A program made the position numbers and the translations under genes. From Candidatus Eiseniibacteriota bacterium (GTDB lineage: Bacteria; Eisenbacteria; RBG-16-71-46; CAIMUX01): a DNA stretch of 50,631 nt. Under the pieces are notes generated by a model. It had not been told where the DNA came from and searched no databases. It saw nothing but the letters and a program-made list of their open reading frames with translations. Positions 8,373 to 15,711 of this stretch are shown one piece after another (the stretch's first letter is position 1; each line of letters starts with the position of its first letter). Where the stretch lies: contig JAKQSZ010000024.1 in assembly GCA_029569475.1 (NCBI GenBank), forward strand, positions 1 to 50,631, written 5' to 3'.

Positions 8373-9586
8373 GTCACCTTCTTGCTGATCAGCTCGACGT
8401 GGTAGCCCTCGCGCTCCAAGGCTTGCCACACATCGTCGGCGTGCCGGCCATCACGGGTCTCCAGACAGACCTCGACAAAGGTCTGCCCGAAGGAGATGTC
8501 ACGCTCGACCCGGTCGTGGATGACCTGGATGACGTTGGCCCGCTCCTCGGCGATCACCGCCAGGAGCCGCTGCAGAGCGCCGGGCCGGTCATCCAGCGTG
8601 GTCGTCATCCGAACCCGGCGGCCCGCGCGCACGAGGCCTCGTTCGATGATGCGGGAGATGACGTTGACGTCGATGTTGCCCCCGGAGATCACGCAGGCGA
8701 CCTGGCCCTCGGCCGCGACCTTGCCATGGAGGACGGCGGCGAGGCTGACGGCCCCGGCACCCTCGACCATCTGCTTCGATCGCTCCAGCAGTGCCAGGAT
8801 GGTGCTCGAGGTCTCCTCGTCGTCGACCGTGACCAGGTCATCCGCGTAGCGGCGGATCAACTCGAAGGGGCGCGCGCCCGGCTCCTTGACGGCGATGCCG
8901 TCCGCCATGGTCAGAGCGTTGGGGGTCGTGCGCAGCGTACCCGCGCGGAGCGACAGCCAGACCGCGGGCGCGCCCTCGGACTGCACGCCCACGACCCGCA
9001 CCCCTGGGGCCTGCTCCTTGATGGCCGCCGCCACCCCCGCCAGAAGCCCTCCGCCTCCCACGGGCACTACCACGGTCGAGACCCCCGGCATCTGCCGCAG
9101 GATCTCGAGCCCGATCGTGCCCTGGCCGGCGATCACCGCGTCATCATCGAACGGGTGGATCATCGTCCGGCCGGTGGCGTCCCGGATTTCGCGCGCGTGG
9201 GCCATGGCCTCGTCGTAGACCGCCCCCCGCAGCACGACATCGGCGCCGTAGCCCTGCGTGGCCTGGACCTTGGCCAGCGGGGCCATCGCCGGCATCACGA
9301 TCATGGAGCGGATCCCCGCGGCGGTGGCGGCCCACGCCACGCCCTGCGCGTGGTTTCCGGCGGAGGCGGCGATGACCCCGCGGGAACGTTCCTCGCCGGT
9401 CAGCAGGCGGATGCGATTCACCGCGCCGCGGATCTTGAAGGAGCCGGTCTTCTGCAGGTTCTCGAGCTTGAGGGCCAGGTCGCAGCCCGCCAGCTCGCTG
9501 AAGGTTCGGCTGCGGGCGAGGGGGGTCTCGTGAACCACGCCGCGGAGGGCGGCGGCGGCATTCTCGATGTCCCGGAGGTCGATCAT
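8345..9586 (-). CDS. ilvA: Threonine ammonia-lyase (PLP-dependent, with ACT domain)
   Basis: PLP enzyme (413 aa) deaminating threonine to 2-oxobutyrate, the first step toward isoleucine, or acting as a catabolic serine/threonine deaminase. The PLP lysine is Lys51 in KTGSFKIRG; SAGNHAQG follows at 75-82, and the phosphate-binding glycine loop is PVGGGGLLAG. After about residue 325 there is an ACT-like regulatory domain (RVRMTTTLDDRPGALQ), the short single-ACT form rather than the long two-ACT IlvA. GTAGGAATCC just upstream supplies the ribosome-binding site. Both ends of the gene are tandemly repeated in the flanking DNA: the site plus first eight codons upstream, the last codons downstream. 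No other branched-chain genes are nearby, so biosynthetic versus catabolic role (ilvA versus tdcB) cannot be decided. Confidence 0.92.
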   Translation of the reverse strand: MIDLRDIENAAAALRGVVHETPLARSRTFSELAGCDLALKLENLQKTGSFKIRGAVNRIRLLTGEERSRGVIAASAGNHAQGVAWAATAAGIRSMIVMPAMAPLAKVQATQGYGADVVLRGAVYDEAMAHAREIRDATGRTMIHPFDDDAVIAGQGTIGLEILRQMPGVSTVVVPVGGGGLLAGVAAAIKEQAPGVRVVGVQSEGAPAVWLSLRAGTLRTTPNALTMADGIAVKEPGARPFELIRRYADDLVTVDDEETSSTILALLERSKQMVEGAGAVSLAAVLHGKVAAEGQVACVISGGNIDVNVISRIIERGLVRAGRRVRMTTTLDDRPGALQRLLAVIAEERANVIQVIHDRVERDISFGQTFVEVCLETRDGRHADDVWQALEREGYHVELISKKVTTGGGDYTG

Positions 9587-9596
9587 GCTTGGATTC

Positions 9597-9623
9597 CTAC
9601 TCGATGTCCCGGAAGTCGATCAT
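9597..9623 (-). CDS. Mini-ORF 2 upstream of ilvA (MIDFRDIE)
   Basis: Second duplicated start: eight codons plus TAG, ending ten bases before the ilvA ATG, with its own GGA-type site. The stop TAG lies inside the TAGGAA that serves ilvA. As with mini-ORF 1, function is unproven. Confidence 0.35.
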   Translation of the reverse strand: MIDFRDIE

Positions 9624-9634
9624 GGTTCGGATTC

Positions 9635-9661
9635 CTACTCGGTGTCCCGGAGGTCGATCAT
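9635..9661 (-). CDS. Mini-ORF 1 upstream of ilvA (MIDLRDTE)
   Basis: Eight codons plus TAG, with AGGAG nine bases before the ATG. It is the outermost copy of the duplicated ilvA start. The stop codon overlaps the ribosome-binding site of the next copy, so ribosomes could pass from one start to the next. Expression and any attenuation role are hypothetical; it may simply be a duplication product. Confidence 0.35.
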   Translation of the reverse strand: MIDLRDTE

Positions 9662-9691
9662 GGGTGCACTCCTATAGGGGACGTATCGTCA

Positions 9692-10273
9692 TCAAGGAAG
9701 GGAGGAAGGATGGGCGTACCGCATCAGGTGCTGCAGCAGCTGGATCTGTCCGGCGTGCGCCGCGAAGTGCTCGAGCACGTGATAGGCGGTCCACTCGTAG
9801 GTGATCTCCTCGCCCTGGAGGACAAAGGCATCGGCCAGCCCCGCGTCCGTCCACCGGGAGAGCTCGCGGTGCGTCTGCGCGCGCGCCGCGTCCAGGATCC
9901 GGAAGTAGTCCTGCAGCGTCCAACCGGCGAGGGTCTTCGCGTGAAGTCCTTCGGCCGGCACCGGTAGCCCGTCGTCGTCCATTCCTATGCCGATGATCCG
10001 GCGCATCCCGCTCTCCGTCGACTCGGGCGCGGGGTTTCGGGGCGCGAAGTGCATCCACCAGAGGTCGACGATCGCCAGGTGGGCCAGCAACATCCCGATG
10101 GTGTTCGTGCCGGGACGGATCTGCCACTCGAGCTGCTCGACCTCAAGTCCCGCCGTTCTCTTCTTGAGCAGCCTCAACTGATCATCGAGCTGGGCGGCGA
10201 AAGACGCCACGCGGGGGTTGGCGGCGCTGTCGTATCCGGCCGGCGCGGTGAGTCGTACTCGTTCCTGGGCCAT
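9692..10273 (-). CDS. DinB-family (DUF664-like) protein
   Basis: Four-helix-bundle protein (193 aa) of the DinB/YfiT superfamily. The conserved histidines expected for metal binding are present: one in the LLAHLAIVDLWW helix and two in the YHVLEHFAAHAGQI helix near the C terminus. Related proteins include thiol-dependent transferases and many uncharacterised stress proteins, so the reaction is unknown. I chose the ATG at 10273 because GGAGG lies just upstream; the open frame extends to 10405 without coding character. The gene is minus strand, downstream of nothing obvious and divergent from the molybdopterin enzyme. Confidence 0.8.
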   Translation of the reverse strand: MAQERVRLTAPAGYDSAANPRVASFAAQLDDQLRLLKKRTAGLEVEQLEWQIRPGTNTIGMLLAHLAIVDLWWMHFAPRNPAPESTESGMRRIIGIGMDDDGLPVPAEGLHAKTLAGWTLQDYFRILDAARAQTHRELSRWTDAGLADAFVLQGEEITYEWTAYHVLEHFAAHAGQIQLLQHLMRYAHPSSLP

Positions 10274-10304
10274 CGTGATCCTCCACCGCACTGCATGCCG
10301 CCGC

Positions 10305-10348
10305 TGAGTCAGTGCAGGGCAGTTGTCCCTGAGACAATGCAAGGCAGT
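10305..10348. repeat. 19-bp imperfect direct repeat between divergent genes
   Basis: TGAGTCAGTGCAGGGCAGT (10305-10323) and TGAGACAATGCAAGGCAGT (10330-10348) differ at three positions and are spaced at 25 bp. They lie 32-75 bp upstream of the DinB-like gene, suitable for an operator, but may be another tandem duplication. Confidence 0.4.
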
Positions 10349-10480
10349 CTCGCCGAGGGGGCTGGCTCGCGGCGGGGCCCCTGGCAACGAGATGCCGTCA
10401 GACACTCTAGCATGGGGCCGGACACCCTATCGCCCCGCAGCCGTGGTGTGAGCCCGCGGTGGCGCAAAGGATCGCCGTCG

Positions 10481-10510
10481 TTGGGTCAGCGGGAGCCGTT
10501 GTCGTACAAT
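10481..10510 (+). promoter_or_regulatory. Candidate promoter giving a leaderless molybdopterin oxidoreductase mRNA
   Basis: TTGGGT (10481-10486), 18 bp, TACAAT (10505-10510). The predicted start of transcription falls on or next to the ATG at 10516, which lacks a close ribosome-binding site. Confidence 0.35.
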
Positions 10511-10515
10511 GCGGC

Positions 10516-12573
10516 ATGACTCCGAAGACTTCCCGCACAACCTGCCCGATGGATTGCCCGGATGCCTGCTCCCTGGAAGTCCGTGTCGACAACGGGAGGG
10601 TTGCAGCGATCCGCGGCTCGACCGACCATCCGACGACGGCCGGGTTCATCTGCGACAAGATCGCCGGCTTTCACAAACGCGTCTACCACGAGGATCGTCT
10701 GCTCCATCCGCTGCGCCGCCGCGGTCCCAAAGGATCAGGGGACTTCGAGCGGATCGGCTGGGACGAAGCCATCGCCGTGATCGCGGAGCGACTTCGCGCC
10801 ATCCGGGAACGCTGGGGCGGAGAGGCGATCGTCCCGTACCACTACGGCGGGTCGAACGGTTACCTCAGCGACGGCCTGGTGGACGCCGCCCTCTTCGCGC
10901 GGCTCGGCGCCTCCCGGCTGGGGCGGACTCTCTGTGCGGCGCCCTCCGGGGCAGTGGCCTCCGGCATGTACGGGAAGATGCCGGGAGTGGCCTTCGAGGA
11001 CTATCCCGAGGCGCGCTGCATCTTCATCTGGGGCGCCAATCCCAAGGCCTCGAACATCCACCTGGTCCCCTTCCTCAAGGAGGCGCGCCGCCGCGGCGCC
11101 TTCATCGCTGCCATCGATCCGCGCAACGTCTTCAGCGCGGGTGAGATCGACCTCCATCTGCCGGTCTTCCCGGGCACCGATCTGCCGGTCGCCCTGTCCA
11201 TGATCCGGCTCTGGAGCGAGGCCGGCCGGCTGGACGAGGAGTCCCTGCGCGGCCGGGCCGCCGGCTGGGATCGGCTGCTGGAGCAGGCCGGGCGGTGGCC
11301 CGTCGAACGGGCGGCCGCCGTCGCCCGGGTAGACCCGGCGGACATCCGGCGCCTCGCCGAGATCTATGCCGCATCCTCGCCGGCCCTCCTCCGCGTGGGT
11401 TGGGGACTGGAGCGCAACCGCAATGGCGGCCAGGCGATCGCCGCGATTCTGGCGATGCCGGCGCTGTTGGGGAAGTTCGGCGTGCGGGGCGGCGGCTACA
11501 CGCTGAGCAACAGCGGCGCGGCGCGTCTGGACAGCCAGCGGTTGATCGGAAGCATCACCTGGACCACCCGTGAGCTGAACATGACGCGGCTGGGCCACTG
11601 GCTGGGGGATCCGGACCTCGCGCCCCCGGTCCGCGGGCTCTTCGTGTACAACTGCAACCCGGCGGCCACCGCGCCGGAGCAGAACCGTGTCCTGGCGGGT
11701 CTGCGGCGCGAGGAGATCTTCACGGTCGTGCACGATCAGGTCATGACGGACACGGCGCTCCTGGCGGACGTCGTTCTGCCGGCCACAACCTTCCTGGAGC
11801 ATCACGACATCGCGCGCGGCTATGGCGCCTACGTGGTCGGTGGTGTCCGGCCGGTCATCGCGGCGGCGGGCGAGGCGAAGCCCAACGACGAGGTCTTCGC
11901 TTTGCTCGGGCGCGCTCTCGGCCTTGACGACGCGGTCTTTCACAGCGACTCGGCCACTCTGGCCCGCCGGACCGCCGAGGCCATCGAGATGCCAGGGGGC
12001 CGCCGTCCGGACTCGGCGGTTCTGGAAGCGGGGCGGGTGGAACGTTTCGACTTCCCAGGGGAACGTCCGGTGCAGTTCCTTACCGTCCTCCCCCGGACCA
12101 GGGACGGGAAGGCCGATCTGCTTCCCGCGTGTCTGGGGCGTGCGCCGTACGAGTATCGTGAAGGCGCTTCCCTGCCGGGGGAGGCTGCGCCGCCGGGTGG
12201 CGTGCCGATGCCGGCCGGCCCGTCCTCCTATCCCCTGGCGCTGATCACGCCGGCAAGCAGGCGGATGATCAGCAGCACCCTGGGCGAGTACAACTTCCCG
12301 GAGCTGTCGGTGGCGATGAATCCGGCTGACGCCTCGGCGCGGGGGATCGCGGAGGGGGCTCAGGTGCGCGTGTACAACGAGCTGGGCGAGGTGATTTGCG
12401 TCGCCCGCCTGAACGATCGTCTGCGCGAGGGGGTTGTCGCGATGGCGAAAGGGGCGTGGAGGAAGTCATCTCGCAACGGCCTCACCTCGACCGCCCTCTG
12501 TCCCGCCACGGTGGACAATGTTGGCGGCGGGGCCTGCTACAACGACGCGCGAGTGGAGGTGACTCCAGGGTAG
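10516..12573 (+). CDS. Molybdopterin oxidoreductase (DMSO reductase superfamily), substrate unknown
   Basis: Cytoplasmic-looking molybdenum/tungsten-bisPGD enzyme (685 aa). Four cysteines for a 4Fe-4S cluster open the protein: Cys10, Cys14, Cys18 and Cys46 (C-x3-C-x3-C-x27-C). The bisPGD-binding core follows (IVPYHYGGSNGYLSDG, IFIWGANPKASNIH), with Cys140 in RTLCAAPSG as the likely metal ligand. A C-terminal molydop-binding domain contains MNPADASARGIAEGAQVRV. There is no Tat signal, no electron-transfer subunit and no cofactor-synthesis gene nearby, so partner and substrate are unknown. The protein resembles the uncharacterised single-subunit group often annotated as formate dehydrogenase-like. 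The ATG at 10516 was chosen because the cluster motif starts ten residues later; a GTG at 10459 is possible. Confidence 0.85.
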   Translation: MTPKTSRTTCPMDCPDACSLEVRVDNGRVAAIRGSTDHPTTAGFICDKIAGFHKRVYHEDRLLHPLRRRGPKGSGDFERIGWDEAIAVIAERLRAIRERWGGEAIVPYHYGGSNGYLSDGLVDAALFARLGASRLGRTLCAAPSGAVASGMYGKMPGVAFEDYPEARCIFIWGANPKASNIHLVPFLKEARRRGAFIAAIDPRNVFSAGEIDLHLPVFPGTDLPVALSMIRLWSEAGRLDEESLRGRAAGWDRLLEQAGRWPVERAAAVARVDPADIRRLAEIYAASSPALLRVGWGLERNRNGGQAIAAILAMPALLGKFGVRGGGYTLSNSGAARLDSQRLIGSITWTTRELNMTRLGHWLGDPDLAPPVRGLFVYNCNPAATAPEQNRVLAGLRREEIFTVVHDQVMTDTALLADVVLPATTFLEHHDIARGYGAYVVGGVRPVIAAAGEAKPNDEVFALLGRALGLDDAVFHSDSATLARRTAEAIEMPGGRRPDSAVLEAGRVERFDFPGERPVQFLTVLPRTRDGKADLLPACLGRAPYEYREGASLPGEAAPPGGVPMPAGPSSYPLALITPASRRMISSTLGEYNFPELSVAMNPADASARGIAEGAQVRVYNELGEVICVARLNDRLREGVVAMAKGAWRKSSRNGLTSTALCPATVDNVGGGACYNDARVEVTPG

Positions 12574-12579
12574 CCCAGG

Positions 12580-12629
12580 GGTTGTGGAAGGAATGCTGGT
12601 GCGCTCACAACACTATTGCTTCCACAACC
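12580..12629. terminator. Bidirectional 11-bp inverted repeat between convergent genes
   Basis: GGTTGTGGAAG (12580-12590) is perfectly complementary to CTTCCACAACC (12619-12629), with a 28-nt loop. It starts 7 bp after the molybdopterin gene and ends 9 bp before the end of glgC. The position suits a shared terminator; there is no T tract. Confidence 0.5.
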
Positions 12630-12638
12630 AAGCGTGGC

Positions 12639-14051
12639 TCAGGCCTCGGCGTCGCCGACCGTGCCCCCGGACTCCACCACCGCGCCGGGGGAGAGGGGCA
12701 GCTTCTGCTCCGAGAGCACGACCACGTTCTTGCCGATGCGCACCCGTTCGGGGATGTGCGCGCCCTTGCCCACCAGCGTGATCCCGCTATCAAGATGCTT
12801 CGGGAATCGCTCGTTCACCTGATCGGAACCCCAGCCGCCGATGACCGCCTCGGGGCCGATGTCGGCGCTCTTGTCCACGATGGCGTGCTCGATCCTCGCG
12901 CCGGCGCGGACGCGGACGTCGTGCAGGATGATCGACTGGCGGACGACCGCGCCCTCCTCCACGAGAACTCCGGGGGAAAGAATAGACTCGCTGACGTTGC
13001 CGTCGATCCGGCAGCCGCGGCAGATGACCGACTGGCGCACGTGGCCGCGCCGTCCCACGAAGGCGGGGGGGCGGTCACCGAGCCGGGCCTCCTCCAGGTT
13101 GGTGCGCACCCTCCAGGCCTTGAGATTGAGCGGCCGCTTGATATCGATCAGGTCCATATGGGAGTCGAAGTACGCCCGCACCGTGCCCACGTCCTGCCAG
13201 TAGCTCTGCTCAGGGTAGGCGAAGAGACGATCGCCGTCCTCCAGCATGGTGGGGAAGATGTGGTGTCCGAAGTCGGTGTTGGCCCGCTGGCTCCCCGCCG
13301 CCAGCAGCCGGCGCACCAGCACGTCGGCGCTGAAGACGTAGATGCCCATGTTGACCAGGTTGGACTTGGGGTGCTCGGGCTTCTCGTGGAAGCCGGTGAT
13401 CCGGCTCTGCGAGTCCACGTCGATGATGCCGAACTGGCTGGCGGTCTCGATGGGGATGCGGCGGACCGCAATGGTGGCGTCGGCCGCATGCCGCAGGTGG
13501 AAGTCGATCATGCGGGCGAAGTCCATCGTGTAGATGTGATCGCCCGAGAGAACCACGACCAGTTCCGGCTGATGGCGCCGCAGATAGCCGAGATTGCGGT
13601 AGACGGCATCGGCCGTGCCGCCGTACCAGTCGCTTCCCTTGGTCCCTTGGTGGGGCGGCAGAATGCGGATCTCCCGGGCGCGCCCGACCAGCCCCCAGGC
13701 GTGCCCGCTGCCGATGTGATCGGTCAGGGAGTAGGGGAGGTACTGGGTGAGGATCCCGACTTTCTCCATCCCGCAGTTCATGACGTTGCTGAGGGGAAAG
13801 TCGATCAGCCGGTAGATGCCGCCAAAAGGCACGGCCGGCTTGGCGCGATGGCGCACCAGGACGTTGAGGCGGCTGCCCACGCCCCCGGCCAGGATGAGGG
13901 CCAGGACACGGCGCATGTCCAGCGCGGGCTGTCCCGAGCCGATCCCGAGGTAGGGCTCGACCTCGGCGGACTCCAAGGGGCCCGTCAGCGTACCCTCGGC
14001 GCCGCCGTCCTGCTCCTCCCGCTCGTCCGGGTTGCTTGTCTGGCTGATCAT
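12639..14051 (-). CDS. glgC: Glucose-1-phosphate adenylyltransferase
   Basis: ADP-glucose pyrophosphorylase (470 aa), making ADP-glucose from ATP and glucose-1-phosphate for glycogen synthesis. The nucleotidyltransferase loop is AGGVGSRLNVL, followed by AKPAVPFGGIYRLIDF, WYGGTADAVYRN and the catalytic-Asp motif SGDHIYTMD. FHEKPEHPKS is the sugar-phosphate site. The C-terminal third is a left-handed beta-helix. A 45-residue N-terminal extension rich in Glu, Gly and Ser precedes the core, so a start at the internal Met46 is possible; I kept 14051 because AGGGG lies six bases upstream. It follows the paralogue at 14130-15365 after 78 bp on the same strand, which suggests a hetero-oligomer or duplication. 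The genes for glycogen synthase and branching enzyme are not in the window. Confidence 0.92.
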   Translation of the reverse strand: MISQTSNPDEREEQDGGAEGTLTGPLESAEVEPYLGIGSGQPALDMRRVLALILAGGVGSRLNVLVRHRAKPAVPFGGIYRLIDFPLSNVMNCGMEKVGILTQYLPYSLTDHIGSGHAWGLVGRAREIRILPPHQGTKGSDWYGGTADAVYRNLGYLRRHQPELVVVLSGDHIYTMDFARMIDFHLRHAADATIAVRRIPIETASQFGIIDVDSQSRITGFHEKPEHPKSNLVNMGIYVFSADVLVRRLLAAGSQRANTDFGHHIFPTMLEDGDRLFAYPEQSYWQDVGTVRAYFDSHMDLIDIKRPLNLKAWRVRTNLEEARLGDRPPAFVGRRGHVRQSVICRGCRIDGNVSESILSPGVLVEEGAVVRQSIILHDVRVRAGARIEHAIVDKSADIGPEAVIGGWGSDQVNERFPKHLDSGITLVGKGAHIPERVRIGKNVVVLSEQKLPLSPGAVVESGGTVGDAEA

Positions 14052-14129
14052 CCTAGCCCCTCAGGTCGGGTCGCGGGCCCGGAGGCCGTCGCCGGCTGAA
14101 CCGTGGGACGCCGCCGTGCTTCCCCGCGC

Positions 14130-15365
14130 TCACGCGAACCGGACCGTTTCCGGCGGCACTTCCGCCCCCTCCGGGATGGACGCGCCGGGCGCGATGCGGC
14201 ACTCCTTGCCCAATAGCGTGATGGGAATGGACCGGGGATCCCCGGGCGGCTCGGCGGGATCTTCGATCGGGGGACCGATCGTGGCCTCGGCGCCGACCGA
14301 AACAGCCTTGTCCATGATGGTCTGATTGACGGAGGCGCCCCGCTCGATCACGCAACGATTGAAGATGATCGAGTTCACCACCCGGGCTCCCCGTTCCACG
14401 CGGACACCCGGGGAAAGCACGCTCCCCACGACCGTCCCCTCGATGTCGCAGCCTTCGCTGATATACGAGCTGTGCACGGCGGCGGGTCCGCGCAGGCGGG
14501 GAGGCGGGTTGGCCGCCACCTCGGAGTCCTGCAGGTTCGTGCGGATGCCCCAGCGGTCCAGGTCGATCCTCCCCGCGAGCAGATCCTGGTGCGCCTGATA
14601 GTAGGCGCCGACCGTGCGGGTGTAGGCCCAGTGCCCGGTGAACTCGTAGCCGAAGACGCGATACTTCTCCATCATGAGCGGTACGACGTCCTGGCCGAAC
14701 TCCACCTGGGGCCGGCCGGCGAGTTGCCCGAGCACATCGGAGAGCGGACCGGTGTTGACCACGTAGATGGTCAGGCTCGCCAGGTCGTAGCGGGGAGCCC
14801 GCGGCTTCTCTTCATAGGCCACCAGGCGGTTGTCCCCGTCGAGGAGTCCGTAGCCGAAGCGCTCGTGGGCCTCCATGCGCTTGAAGGCGACCGTCATGTC
14901 GGCCTCGCGCTCCAGGTGAAAGCGGATGAGCTCCCGGTAGTCCATCGAGTAGATGTGATCTCCCGAGACGATCAGCGCAACCGAGGCATGTTGGTCGCGC
15001 AGGTAGTTGAGGTTCTGGTAGACGGCGTCCGCGTTGCCCTTGTACCAGTCCGACGCCTCGGCGCCGCGGAAGGGCGGCAGGATCTTGGCACCTCGATCCA
15101 GGCCGACGAAGTCCCAGCTCTCGCCGATCCCGACATGATCGATCAGTGAACCGGGACGGTACTGCGAGAGGATGCCCACATTGTTGATCCCGGCCCGGGT
15201 CAGGCTGCTCAAGGCGAAATCGATCACGCGGTAGCAGCCGCCGAAGGGAAGGGCCGACTTGGGCCTCCTCAGGGTGAGCACCGACAGCTCCCCGACCCGG
15301 CCTCCCGCCAGCACCATGGCGGCCATCCGCGGAAGCTTGATGGAGTGGACGCTCATGGCCCGCAT
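14130..15365 (-). CDS. GlgC paralogue with altered nucleotide-binding loop
   Basis: Second ADP-glucose pyrophosphorylase family member (411 aa), about as long as typical GlgC. It keeps KSALPFGGCYRVIDFALSS, WYKGNADAVYQN, SGDHIYSMD and the C-terminal left-handed beta-helix. The ATP-binding loop reads AGGRVGELSVLT, where the usual GxGTRL pattern has lost the second Gly and the catalytic-loop Arg. It may therefore be a regulatory partner of the downstream GlgC, like GlgD of Firmicutes, or have altered activity. Start could be the ATG at 15365 or the one at 15356; neither has a clear ribosome-binding site. It lies 95 bp downstream of tRNA-Trp on the same strand. Confidence 0.85.
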   Translation of the reverse strand: MRAMSVHSIKLPRMAAMVLAGGRVGELSVLTLRRPKSALPFGGCYRVIDFALSSLTRAGINNVGILSQYRPGSLIDHVGIGESWDFVGLDRGAKILPPFRGAEASDWYKGNADAVYQNLNYLRDQHASVALIVSGDHIYSMDYRELIRFHLEREADMTVAFKRMEAHERFGYGLLDGDNRLVAYEEKPRAPRYDLASLTIYVVNTGPLSDVLGQLAGRPQVEFGQDVVPLMMEKYRVFGYEFTGHWAYTRTVGAYYQAHQDLLAGRIDLDRWGIRTNLQDSEVAANPPPRLRGPAAVHSSYISEGCDIEGTVVGSVLSPGVRVERGARVVNSIIFNRCVIERGASVNQTIMDKAVSVGAEATIGPPIEDPAEPPGDPRSIPITLLGKECRIAPGASIPEGAEVPPETVRFA

Positions 15366-15460
15366 GATAGGGCGGCCAGGGCCGGGCGTACACGAATAAT
15401 CGAGTTTGCCTGCCGCAGGGAAGCGCAGGAAGAGATCATCTGCCGGGAAGGGATGAAGGC

Positions 15461-15536
15461 TGGCAGGCCAGGAGGGACTCGAACCCCCAACCTATGGTTT
15501 TGGAGACCATTGCTCTGCCAGTTGAGCTACTGGCCT
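15461..15536 (-). tRNA. tRNA-Trp (CCA anticodon)
   Basis: The 76-nt minus-strand sequence folds as a cloverleaf. The acceptor stem pairs AGGCCAG with CTGGCCT. The anticodon loop is CTCCAAA, the T arm reads GGGGTTCGAGTCCCT and the 3' CCA is encoded. This is the only tRNA recognised in the window. It is not next to secE-nusG, where tRNA-Trp often lies. Confidence 0.95.
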
Positions 15537-15711
15537 GCGCCTCGAAGAATGTAGCAGCGCCGGAGGGGGCCGGTCAACTGCGGGAGAGCGCTGCGCCCGG
15601 AAACCAGCGTGACTCCGGCCGGGCGCCCGCCCCGGGCGCACGGTCGAAGGTTTGGCCCGGCGCCAGGACCCATGTATCCTCTCGCGAGAACTCTTGCAGA
15701 AGGAGGTCATG

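Larger units (their letters stand above)
9564..9675 (-). repeat. Tandem triplication of the ilvA translation-initiation region
   Basis: Three copies of a 37-38 bp unit lie at 9564-9600, 9601-9638 and 9639-9675. On the minus strand each holds a GGA-type ribosome-binding site, an ATG and codons for MIDLRD. The copy at 9564-9600 is the real gene start. The other two are upstream and each runs into a TAG created at the junction with the next copy. Confidence 0.9.

Noticed and set aside
9635..9661. Classical transcription attenuator for ilvA
   Set aside because: No run of Ile, Val or Leu codons and no terminator/antiterminator stems between the mini-ORFs and ilvA; any control would have to be translational.
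8399..9967. 522-codon plus-strand frame
   Set aside because: It runs antisense through ilvA and into the DinB-like gene. High GC keeps such frames open.
12396..14099. 567-codon plus-strand frame across glgC
   Set aside because: It is antisense to glgC with no protein-like motifs.
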